9,676 bases of DNA from Candidatus Wolfebacteria bacterium GWA1_42_9 (GCA_001793775.1 MGIN01000001.1:12005-21680); one strand, 5' to 3'; counted from the first letter of the stretch, positions 1-6,421 are shown. Notes: generated by a model not told the origin, from the letters alone. Numbers and translations are program-made.

Positions 1-560
1 GACAAGCGTTCAAAAAGCTTTCCTGCCTCCATTCTCTCAAGTTGCTTTCTCAGTTTGGGATTGGGTTTGACGGTAGGAAAATTAACGTCATAAATCAACG
101 AGTCAATATAAAGTCCTGTCCCTCCACAGATTATGGGAGTTTTATTTTCCTTTAACAGTTGGTAGATAACTTCTCTTCCCAATTTTTGATACCGGGCAAC
201 AGAAAATGTTTTTTTGGGAGAAGCCACATCTAAAAGATAGTGTTTTATATTTCTGTAGTACATTTCAATCCCGCCCTTTCTAGAAAGAGGCGGGATGCTC
301 AATTTTGTAGATAAGCGCTTCGCTTGCTTATACAAAATTGGCACCTTTCCAGATACCAAATCAAATCCCTTATACACTTGGCGGGAATCAGCCGAAATTA
401 TTTCTGCTCCAGAAGTGCCGAATTTTCTTTTGTTTTTAACGACAAATTTGGCGATGTCTACCGCCAAATCCGATTTTCCCGAAGAAGTTGGTCCGAGGAC
501 TACGATAATTTTAGGAAGAGCGTTCGGAAATTTCTTTTGTGATTTTCTTGATAATTTCAT
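1..560 (-). CDS. miaA: tRNA dimethylallyltransferase MiaA (3' end beyond window)
   Basis: MiaA transfers the dimethylallyl group from DMAPP to N6 of A37 in tRNAs reading UNN codons. I translated the minus strand from ATG at 560-558 and obtained 186 codons before the window edge, so the C-terminal part is missing. Visible motifs are the P-loop GPTSSGKS (residues 23-30), the ISADSRQVYKG segment with the expected catalytic Asp58, HYLLDVASP (108-115) and the substrate-tunnel motif GGTGLY (146-151). The start is forced: an in-frame TGA lies two codons upstream and no start codon occurs between ATG and the P-loop (only a TTG directly before the ATG is an alternative). The gene therefore overlaps thrS by 50 nt. 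No Shine-Dalgarno sits at normal spacing, so translational coupling to thrS is likely (inference). About 25 residues (74-98) between SGKV and the HYLLD motif have no counterpart in E. coli MiaA and are encoded by two adjacent palindromes. Confidence 0.93.
   Translation of the reverse strand, partial: MKLSRKSQKKFPNALPKIIVVLGPTSSGKSDLAVDIAKFVVKNKRKFGTSGAEIISADSRQVYKGFDLVSGKVPILYKQAKRLSTKLSIPPLSRKGGIEMYYRNIKHYLLDVASPKKTFSVARYQKLGREVIYQLLKENKTPIICGGTGLYIDSLIYDVNFPTVKPNPKLRKQLERMEAGKLFERL
267..341 (-). repeat. in-frame insert in miaA made of two adjacent palindromes
   Basis: Bases 268-296 form an almost perfect inverted repeat: arms ATCCCGCC and GGCGGGAT around the 12-nt palindrome CTTTCTAGAAAG, with one extra A. 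Bases 300-338 form a second, imperfect one, with outer arms AATTTTGTA and TACAAAATT and inner ATAAGCG/CGCTTGCTTAT pairing. Together they encode MiaA residues of about 74-98 (PILYKQAKRLSTKL followed by IPPLSRKGGI). E. coli MiaA has only about 10 residues between its TAK motif and HRLLD, whereas this protein has 34. This suggests a roughly 72-75 nt in-frame insertion. The structure is seen directly; the origin as an inserted element is inference. Confidence 0.72.
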
Positions 561-2385
561 CAATATTCATCGTTCCCTGCTCTCCTTTGCCGTAGCGGCG
601 AACGTTAACTGATTTGGCGGACTCTTCCCTGTCGCCGACCACTAAAAGATAAGGGATTTTCTGAATTTCTCCTTCTCTGATTCTTTTGCCCAAAGTTTCA
701 TTGGCGTCAGCCAGTTCCACCCTGATTTCTTTTTCTCTCATTTCTCTTTCAATTTTCCGGGCATATTTCAGGTGTTTCTCGGAAACGGGAATTATTTTTA
801 CCTGAACGGGAGCCAGCCAGGTGGGGAAAGCGCCAGCGTAGTGCTCGATTAAAAGTGCCATTGTTCTTTCAAAGGCGCCTATGGATGAGCGGTGAATAAC
901 TACCGCTTCTTTTTCTTTTCCGTCTTTGTCTATGTAGGTTAGATTAAACCTTTTGGGCATAACAAAATCGTACTGGACAGTGAAAGCAGTTTCTTCCTGT
1001 CCGTTGACTCTCTTCATTTGAATATCTATTTTGGGTCCGTAGAAAGCGGCCTCGTTTTCGGCTTCAAAAAAGGGAGCTTTGATGTTCTTTAATACTCTTC
1101 TTAGTATCTCTTCTGCTTTATCCCAAGCTTTGTCGTCTTTGTAGTACTTTTTCGCATCCTTTCGGTCTCCCAAGGATAGACGATAGCGGTAGTCGACGCC
1201 CTTTTTAAACCCAAAAATCTTATTTATGTAATCAATAAGCTCTAAGACATCCTTGATTTCTTTTTCAGCTTGGTCCTTGGCACAAATAATATGCGCGTCG
1301 GCCAAACAAAACGTTCTTACTCTGGTTAAACCCGACAACTCTCCGCTTTTTTCGTACCTAAATTGAGAAGAAAGTTCAGCTATCCTCATTGGCAGTTCTT
1401 TATAGCTGTGAGGCCTGGATTTATATAACATAAAGTGGTGAGGACAGGTCATTGGCCTTAAAATCAACTCTTCTCCCTCTATTTTCATAACCGGATACAT
1501 AGTTTCTTTGTAATACGGATAGTGTCCCGACAATTTATACAGATCAACCTTAGCCAGCGGGGGAGTAATTACATGTTGGTAACCTCTTTTAGTTTCTTCT
1601 TCTAAAACAAATTTTTCCAATTCTTTCCTTATAACAGAACCCTTGGGAGTAAGGAGAGGAAGCCCTTTACCGACTACATCCGAGAAGACAAATAAATCCA
1701 AATCTTTCCCCAGTTTTCTGTGGTCTCTCTTTTCGGCTTCCTCCATCATTTTTAAATACTTCTCGAGCTCTTTCTTATCTTCAAAGGCCACTCCATAAAT
1801 ACGGGTGAGCATTTTGTTTTTTTCGTCTCCTCTCCAGTAAGCTCCAGCCAGATGAGTCAGTTTAAATCCTTCGGGATTTATTTCTTTGGTGTTATCAACG
1901 TGAGGTCCGGAACACAGGTCTGAGAAGACCAATCCTGATTTACGCTGATTTGGCTCCTGCCTGCCGGCAGGCAGGGATTTACTCCGATGGGAAGTTTCAT
2001 AAATACTCAAAGGGGATTTTTTCTGATGAAGCTCTTTAATAAGCTCTATTTTATAAGGAGCCTTGGCAAAAAGTTTTTTGGCCTGAGCAAAGGTTATTTT
2101 CTTTTTGGTAAAATCCAAGTTTTGTCTAACTAATTCCTTCATTCTTTTCTCTAACTCCGCTAGGTCTTTTTCAGAGATTGAAACTTGTCCGTGTTGGTCT
2201 ATGTTGTGTCCGCGTAGTTCCGTGTTGTTTGAGAAGTCGAAGTCATAGTAAAAACCGTTATCAATCACCGGTCCGATAGCCAGTTTGGCCTTGGGCCATT
2301 TTTCTAAAACTGCTGCCGCTAATAAATGCGACAACGAATGACGAACTTTGTGCAATTTTTCTTCCTTATAGTTTTTTTTATCCAT
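511..2385 (-). CDS. thrS: threonyl-tRNA synthetase, TGS-less form
   Basis: ThrS charges tRNA-Thr with threonine in the cytoplasm and edits mischarged Ser-tRNA-Thr. The 624-residue product starts directly in the N2 editing domain: the HSLSH motif is at 16-20 and CSGPH at 158-162, matching the HxxxH...CxxxH editing site, so the usual N-terminal TGS domain is absent. The class II catalytic core follows, with motif 2 around TRVRTFCLADAH (354-365), motif 3 GAFERTMALLIE (503-514) and zinc ligands Cys314, His365 and His498. The anticodon-binding domain covers about 525-620 (FPTWLAPVQV onward). ATG at 2385 lies 11 nt after the dnaE stop with no clear Shine-Dalgarno; the 3' end overlaps miaA by 50 nt. 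Two in-frame inserts relative to E. coli ThrS, about 15 residues near 54-68 and about 20 near 131-150, are repeat-derived and lie in the editing domain. Both leave the editing motifs intact, so the enzyme is probably active. Confidence 0.97.
   Translation of the reverse strand: MDKKNYKEEKLHKVRHSLSHLLAAAVLEKWPKAKLAIGPVIDNGFYYDFDFSNNTELRGHNIDQHGQVSISEKDLAELEKRMKELVRQNLDFTKKKITFAQAKKLFAKAPYKIELIKELHQKKSPLSIYETSHRSKSLPAGRQEPNQRKSGLVFSDLCSGPHVDNTKEINPEGFKLTHLAGAYWRGDEKNKMLTRIYGVAFEDKKELEKYLKMMEEAEKRDHRKLGKDLDLFVFSDVVGKGLPLLTPKGSVIRKELEKFVLEEETKRGYQHVITPPLAKVDLYKLSGHYPYYKETMYPVMKIEGEELILRPMTCPHHFMLYKSRPHSYKELPMRIAELSSQFRYEKSGELSGLTRVRTFCLADAHIICAKDQAEKEIKDVLELIDYINKIFGFKKGVDYRYRLSLGDRKDAKKYYKDDKAWDKAEEILRRVLKNIKAPFFEAENEAAFYGPKIDIQMKRVNGQEETAFTVQYDFVMPKRFNLTYIDKDGKEKEAVVIHRSSIGAFERTMALLIEHYAGAFPTWLAPVQVKIIPVSEKHLKYARKIEREMREKEIRVELADANETLGKRIREGEIQKIPYLLVVGDREESAKSVNVRRYGKGEQGTMNIDEIIKKITKEISERSS
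1936..1995 (-). repeat. in-frame insert in thrS carrying a 20-nt perfect palindrome
   Basis: Bases 1956-1975 read CCTGCCTGCCGGCAGGCAGG, a perfect 20-nt palindrome, flanked on the coding strand by two similar pieces (GGAGTAAATCC and CAGCGTAAATCAG). The segment encodes ThrS residues of about 131-150 (core SLPAGRQEP). From the YK before the insert to the editing-site Cys there are 48 residues here and 28 in E. coli ThrS. An insert of 60 nt (20 codons) therefore explains the difference. GC content jumps sharply over the palindrome. I recall this palindrome type as frequent in CPR genomes, but I cannot verify that here. Confidence 0.75.
2185..2225 (-). repeat. degenerate tandem 10-11-mer inside thrS
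   Basis: Read on the plus strand, four consecutive units are TTGTCCGTGT, TGGTCTATGT, TGTGTCCGCGT and AGTTCCGTGT, following a loose (T/G)GTCCGYGT pattern. They encode ThrS residues of about 54-67 (within ELRGHNIDQHGQ). E. coli ThrS has about 15 fewer residues between YYDxD and the LEKRM helix, so this stretch looks like a second, independent in-frame insertion in the editing domain. The repeat units are visible in the sequence; insertion is inferred from the length comparison. Confidence 0.6.
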
Positions 2386-2396
2386 TGTACTTTTAA

Positions 2397-5300
2397 CTAA
2401 TTCAGCTTTATCACCTGATCAACGATTATTTTTGGTTCATTATCCCGAAGCGATGGTTTCCCCTGAACAACCACTATATTTTTTTCTTCCCAAATAGACG
2501 GGTTCTTTTCCAAGACATCAGAAAAAACCACTACCTCTAAAGTATCGCTTAAATCCTCTATTTTGGCAAACACAATTGGTTTCTGGTTTTTGGAAATAAT
2601 TTTTTTGACGGTGGCAATGATGCCTCCGGTACGCACCGACCCCGTTCCTTTTCCGGAACCGATGTATTCAATAACCTTCCCTATCGGGTGAACTTTCTTC
2701 TCTTCAAACATTTTTTCGTATTTTTTGAGAGGGTGGTCGGAGATGTAAAATCCCAATAGTTCTTTCTCCCAAAAAAGTTTTTCTTCTTTGGTGGGGGGCG
2801 GAACTTTTTCCAAAACTAGTTTGGCGGGATTGAGATGGCTGCCGAAGAGATTGCTTTGAGAACCGTTGCTGTTTTTTCTGATTCCCAGAGCAAAAGAAAG
2901 GATTTTATCCAAGTTAGCCAAAAGAGAGCTTCTCTCAATATTCAATGAATCGAAAACACCGGCCTTAATTAAACTCTCCAGCGATTTTTTGTTCAGGTCT
3001 TTGTGAGTGACGCGCGAGAGAAAATCCTCAAATCTTTCAAATGGTCCTCCTTTTTGCCTTTTTTCAATAATAGCGTCAACGATATTGGAACCAACATTCT
3101 TAATGGCCGAAAGTCCGAAACGAATATTGTTTCCTTCGGGAACAAAAACAGAATAGCTCTGGTTGATATCGGGGGGAAGGACTTTAACTTTCATCTTCTT
3201 GGCTTCGGAGACAAGAAAAGCGGCTCTCTCTACATCCCCGATGTCGGCGTTGAAAATAGCTGTCATAAATTCAACCGGGAAATGAGTTTTTAAATAAGCT
3301 GTCTGATAAGCGATCAGGGCGTAGCAAACAGCGTGACTTCGATTGAATCCATAGCGAGCAAAGGGAGGAAAAAGTTCCCAAATTTTTTCGGCCGTTTCTT
3401 TATCAATGCCGTTTTCTATCATGCCGCTGGTTAATTTTTCCTTTTGTTGGTCTAGAAGCTCTTTGATTTTTTTGCCGATGGCTTTTCTTAAAATATCCGC
3501 TTCTGAAAGAGTGAACCCGGCTAGGTCTCGGGCAATCTGCATCATCTGTTCCTGATAGATGCCGATGCCATAAGTTCTGGACAAGATCGGCTCCAGTTTC
3601 GAATGAAGATAAACCACTTTTTCTTTTCCCTGTTTACGGGTGATGTAGTGAGGGATTAGTTCCATTGGTCCCGGGCGGTAGAGAGATACCATTGCCACAA
3701 TATCCTCCAGTTCGGTAGGCACCAACTCCTTAAGATACCTTCTCACGCCGCTGGACTCCAGCTGAAAAACGCCGGTGGTATCAGCCGCTTGAAGAGTTTT
3801 AAAGGTTTTTGGATCATCCAGCGGGATTTTGGAAATATCCAGGGTGATATTCTGGATATCTTTGACGGTTCTAATCGTGTCTTCAATGATGGTTAGATTT
3901 TTTAATCCCAAAAGGTCTATTTTCAAAAGCCCCAAATCTTCTATGGTGTACATTTCAAATTGAGTAATAATCGTATTGGTATCTTGGGGGGCAAATTGCA
4001 GAGGCAGATATTCGGTCAGCGGTTCTTTGGAAATGACGATTCCGCAGGCGTGAACTGAGGCGTGACGAGCCACTCCTTCCAAGTGACGGGCGGCATCTAC
4101 CAATTTTCTGGCATCGGTATTTTCCTGATACATCTTTTTGAAATCTTCTATTTGATTAAGGGCGTCATCAAGTTTGAGGTTAAAAGGAATCAGTTTAGCA
4201 ATCTGGTCGCAGAATCCGTAAGAAAATCCGAGAGCCCTCCCTGCATCCCGGACGGAGGCTCGGGAGGCCATCGTACCAAAAGTAATAATGTGGGCTACGT
4301 GATCTTCTCCGTATTTTTGTCTTAAGTAACCCATCACCTCATCTCTTCTAATGTCGGTGAAGTCCAGGTCAATATCGGGCATCTGAACTCGGTCGGGATT
4401 TAGGAACCTTTCAAAGAGAAGATTGTATTTTATCGGATCGACTTCGGTAATTTTTAAGATATAAGAAACCAAGCTGCCGGCGGCACTGCCTCTTCCCGGA
4501 CCAACAACAATTTTTCTTTCTTTAGCCCAGTTAACAAAATCCTGGACAATCAGAAAGTAATCGGCAAAACCGGTCTTTTCAATAACTCCCAGTTCATATT
4601 CCAGCCGATCTTTGATCTCGGGAGCAATTTCCTGATAGCGCTCTTTGATTCTCTGATCGATTAGTTTTTTGAGGAAAGAAAAACTAGTTTCTCCCTCAGG
4701 AATGGGAAAGTGAGGGAGAATAGTTTTTCCTAGGGGGATTTCAACGTTACAACTTTCGGCGATTTTGACGGTGTTTTCCAGAGCTTGAGGCCAGGGAGAA
4801 AATCCTTGGGCCATCTCCTCCGGAGACCTCATAAAAAATTCTCCGGCCTTGAGTGTTAGCCGGTCGTCGTCGGTAATTCTATTTCCGGTCTGAACCGCCA
4901 GAAGAATGTCGTGGAAAAAGGAATCGTCTTTTCTGATGTAATGAATATCCTGGGTAGCAACCAGAGGAACATTTTCTTTTTGAGCCAACTCAACCAACAA
5001 AGGAATTACCTCTTCCATTTCTTTAATCTTGGGTTGGTGCCAAATCTCTATGTAAAAATTTTCTCCAAAAACTTCTTTGTAAAAATTAAGAGCTTCCCGG
5101 GCTTCTTCTTTTTTCCCTTTAGCCAAGAAGCGGGGGATTTCTCCTGAGGGACATCCGGAGAAAGCAATTAGTCCTTGCGAGTGTTGTCTTAAGAGCTCTT
5201 TATCTATTCTTGGTTTATAGTAGAAACCTTCCAGGTTGGCTTTGGTAACCAATTGAATTAAATTTTTCCATCCCTGGTTGTTTTTGGCCAGCAGGGTCAG

Positions 5301-5555
5301 GTGATAATATTTTTCGTCCGGATTTTTTTCCAAGCGACTCTTGGGCGCCAGATAAGCCTCCACTCCCAGGATCGGTTTGATTCCTTCTTTTTTGGCCTTT
5401 TTATAGAACTCAACGGCGCCATAGAGATTACCGTGATCGGTTAGGGCCAAAGCGGTCATTCCCAATCTTTTAGCTTGAGAGATTAGGTCATCAATTTTAG
5501 CCAGTCCGTCTAGCAGGGAATAGTGGGAATGTGTGTGGAGGTGAACGAAATTCAT
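2397..5555 (-). CDS. dnaE: DNA polymerase III alpha subunit with intact PHP domain
   Basis: This is the replicative polymerase catalytic subunit, 1052 residues. The PHP domain (about 1-280) starts HLHTHSHYSLLDG and keeps all nine metal-ligand positions known from exonuclease-active DnaE1 proteins: His7, His9, Asp16, His41, Glu66, His85, Cys135, Asp203 and His205. The palm contains GPGRGSAAGS (352-361) and catalytic PDIDLDF with Asp394 and Asp396; the third Asp is 547 in KIDLLGLKNL. A fingers/HhH region follows, then a clamp-binding motif QSNLF (900-904) and an OB fold (about 973-1050). The protein ends after the OB fold, so it lacks the C-terminal tau-binding domain of the 1160-residue E. coli protein. 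It starts with ATG at 5555, first in a dnaE-thrS-miaA run, and stops with TAG 11 nt before thrS. Proofreading by the PHP domain is an inference from the intact ligands. Confidence 0.98.
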   Translation of the reverse strand: MNFVHLHTHSHYSLLDGLAKIDDLISQAKRLGMTALALTDHGNLYGAVEFYKKAKKEGIKPILGVEAYLAPKSRLEKNPDEKYYHLTLLAKNNQGWKNLIQLVTKANLEGFYYKPRIDKELLRQHSQGLIAFSGCPSGEIPRFLAKGKKEEAREALNFYKEVFGENFYIEIWHQPKIKEMEEVIPLLVELAQKENVPLVATQDIHYIRKDDSFFHDILLAVQTGNRITDDDRLTLKAGEFFMRSPEEMAQGFSPWPQALENTVKIAESCNVEIPLGKTILPHFPIPEGETSFSFLKKLIDQRIKERYQEIAPEIKDRLEYELGVIEKTGFADYFLIVQDFVNWAKERKIVVGPGRGSAAGSLVSYILKITEVDPIKYNLLFERFLNPDRVQMPDIDLDFTDIRRDEVMGYLRQKYGEDHVAHIITFGTMASRASVRDAGRALGFSYGFCDQIAKLIPFNLKLDDALNQIEDFKKMYQENTDARKLVDAARHLEGVARHASVHACGIVISKEPLTEYLPLQFAPQDTNTIITQFEMYTIEDLGLLKIDLLGLKNLTIIEDTIRTVKDIQNITLDISKIPLDDPKTFKTLQAADTTGVFQLESSGVRRYLKELVPTELEDIVAMVSLYRPGPMELIPHYITRKQGKEKVVYLHSKLEPILSRTYGIGIYQEQMMQIARDLAGFTLSEADILRKAIGKKIKELLDQQKEKLTSGMIENGIDKETAEKIWELFPPFARYGFNRSHAVCYALIAYQTAYLKTHFPVEFMTAIFNADIGDVERAAFLVSEAKKMKVKVLPPDINQSYSVFVPEGNNIRFGLSAIKNVGSNIVDAIIEKRQKGGPFERFEDFLSRVTHKDLNKKSLESLIKAGVFDSLNIERSSLLANLDKILSFALGIRKNSNGSQSNLFGSHLNPAKLVLEKVPPPTKEEKLFWEKELLGFYISDHPLKKYEKMFEEKKVHPIGKVIEYIGSGKGTGSVRTGGIIATVKKIISKNQKPIVFAKIEDLSDTLEVVVFSDVLEKNPSIWEEKNIVVVQGKPSLRDNEPKIIVDQVIKLN

Positions 5556-5565
5556 GGATAAGTTA

Positions 5566-5583
5566 AAAGTCTAAAGTTGAAAG
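5566..5583 (-). repeat. 18-nt leader repeat, copy upstream of dnaE
   Basis: The minus strand reads CTTTCAACTTTAGACTTT, ending 10 nt before the dnaE ATG. The same 18-mer, with only position 13 differing, precedes nusB and rnc in the same orientation relative to the gene. It lies in the predicted dnaE 5' leader, downstream of the promoter at 5612-5639. It may be a dispersed intergenic repeat or a shared pyrimidine-rich translation leader; the sequence alone does not decide. Confidence 0.65.
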
Positions 5584-5611
5584 TGGAAAGTGAAGCACAG
5601 GCCCTGCCATT

Positions 5612-5639
5612 ATTATAGGGGTCGGTAGATAAAAATCAA
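5612..5639 (-). promoter_or_regulatory. predicted sigma-70-type promoter for dnaE-thrS-miaA
   Basis: On the minus strand a perfect -10 TATAAT (5617-5612) lies 16 nt downstream of TTGATT (5639-5634), which matches 4 of 6 bases of the -35 consensus. Transcription would start near 5605, giving a leader of about 50 nt before the dnaE ATG. The divergent NYN gene starts at 5641, so its own start region abuts this promoter. Prediction by motif only. Confidence 0.6.
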
Positions 5640-5640
5640 A

Positions 5641-6327
5641 ATGGAAAAACGCAGTTGGAGAGCGTATAATTTTCATGTGGATTTAAATGAACTGAAACTT
5701 CAGTCGTTGGGTATAGATCAAGATAAATTTGGGAAGATTTGTGCTTTTGTTGACTTCGGCAACGTAAATTACTGGTATGAATATGATGAAAGAGATGGAG
5801 AGGAAAATATATTAGATGAGGGATCAAAGTTAGTTATTGATATTGAAAAACTTGCTAATTTTGTTGGTCTATTTTCTACTCATAGGCGTTTTTATTTTGG
5901 GGTAGGTTTGCACAACGAGAAAGCAAATGTTATCACATACAAAGCTAGGAGGTTTTTTGATAAAGTTGTTACTAAACCTATTCAGTACATAAAACACTAT
6001 TTTGATATGAACGAGGAGATTAACACGACCAGGGTCATAAAAGAGGATGTAAGGGGGAAACACATCATAATCCCTAAATGTAATTTTGATGTTGAGATTT
6101 GTCTTGATGCTGTTCGCCTTATAAATGAATATGACACCTTCGCGTTGTTCTCTAGCGATTCCGATTTTGCTTCCTTGGCGCATTTTGTCAGAGAGAGAAA
6201 GAAGAAATTTATTTTGTTCAGTGCTGGGTATGTTTCTCGAGATTTGAAGAGAAGAGCTTCCCTAAATATAAATTCCCAACAAATCAAGAAAAGCATAACT
6301 TTTATAAAACAAAAACCTCGCCAGTGA
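5641..6327 (+). CDS. NYN/LabA-like PIN-fold protein, putative RNase
   Basis: The 228-residue protein looks like a NYN-domain (PIN-fold) nuclease. The acidic landmarks appear in order: AFVDFGN with Asp38, NFDVEICLDA with Asp150 and Asp156, and FSSDSDF with Asp173 and Asp175, followed by a basic strand-turn region (FVRERKKKFILFSAG) typical of the fold. These Asp residues would bind the metal for RNA cleavage. No signal peptide or membrane segment is seen, so it is probably cytoplasmic. A short N-terminal extension of about 32 residues and a Lys-rich tail (KKSITFIKQKPRQ) flank the domain. The gene is single, divergent from dnaE, and visibly richer in A+T and in rare-looking codons than its neighbours, which may indicate later acquisition. 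Its last codons and TGA stop lie within the terminator hairpin of the minus-strand sRNA candidate. Substrate is unknown; family assignment is fairly secure, nuclease activity is inferred. Confidence 0.82.
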   Translation: MEKRSWRAYNFHVDLNELKLQSLGIDQDKFGKICAFVDFGNVNYWYEYDERDGEENILDEGSKLVIDIEKLANFVGLFSTHRRFYFGVGLHNEKANVITYKARRFFDKVVTKPIQYIKHYFDMNEEINTTRVIKEDVRGKHIIIPKCNFDVEICLDAVRLINEYDTFALFSSDSDFASLAHFVRERKKKFILFSAGYVSRDLKRRASLNINSQQIKKSITFIKQKPRQ

Positions 6328-6333
6328 GGCGAG
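6306..6333 (-). terminator. intrinsic terminator of the minus-strand sRNA candidate
   Basis: On the minus strand CTCGCC (6333-6328) pairs with GGCGAG (6322-6317) across a 5-nt loop. One G and then TTTTT (6315-6311) follow, with a further TTTT after one more base. The plus strand has no T run after the hairpin, so termination is directional. The NYN stop codon lies in the loop. Confidence 0.72.
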
Positions 6334-6382
6334 ATTTAAATCTCGTACTCGCATCCGCGAGCAGGGCAATCTTGCGACTGCA
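6310..6382 (-). ncRNA. candidate small noncoding RNA (~70 nt), unknown family
   Basis: A promoter (6388-6415) and an intrinsic terminator (6306-6333) on the minus strand bracket about 70 nt with no open reading frame of note. The RNA can form, in order: GCAGU/AUUGC closing CGCAAG (6381-6366); CUCGC/GCGAG with a GGAU loop (6361-6348); CGAGAU/AUCUCG with a UUAA loop (6345-6330); and the terminator stem (6333-6317). The last two share the bases CUCG (6333-6330) and so cannot form together. Its 3' end is antisense to about 18 nt of the NYN gene. It has no tRNA, tmRNA, 6S or SRP signature that I recognise. Alternatively the region could be a cluster of dispersed palindromic repeats, but the near-consensus promoter argues for a transcript. 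Confidence 0.6.
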
Positions 6383-6387
6383 CCCCT

Positions 6388-6415
6388 ATTATATCTCTTT
6401 GTCTAAATATGTAAA
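6388..6415 (-). promoter_or_regulatory. strong predicted promoter for the sRNA candidate
   Basis: On the minus strand TTTACA (6415-6410; 5 of 6 consensus bases) and a perfect TATAAT (6393-6388) are separated by 16 nt. The predicted start is near 6381-6383, just before the first hairpin. It is the best sigma-70-like promoter in the window. No protein-coding gene follows in that direction before the terminator. Confidence 0.68.
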
Positions 6416-6421
6416 GTTCTC

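Noticed and set aside
295..612. A 105-codon plus-strand open frame over miaA/thrS
   Set aside because: Antisense shadow of miaA and the thrS end; the minus-strand frames carry conserved motifs.
4235..4267. CCTCCC...GGGAGG inverted repeat in dnaE that might be another inserted palindrome
   Set aside because: It encodes SRASVRDAGRAL, a conserved DnaE segment with no length difference from the family, so the pairing is incidental.
5588..5640. Plus-strand promoter for the NYN gene (TATTAT at 5611)
   Set aside because: No acceptable -35 at 15-19 nt spacing was found; the same bases make a better minus-strand -10 for dnaE.
5869..6296. Two minus-strand open frames of about 100 codons inside the NYN gene
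   Set aside because: They overlap each other and the NYN gene, whose catalytic Asp motifs are on the plus strand; their translations show no family resemblance.
6310..6382. tRNA or CRISPR-related identity of the hairpin region before rnhB
   Set aside because: No acceptor/CCA end or T-arm pattern, and no direct repeats with spacers; the hairpins are all different.
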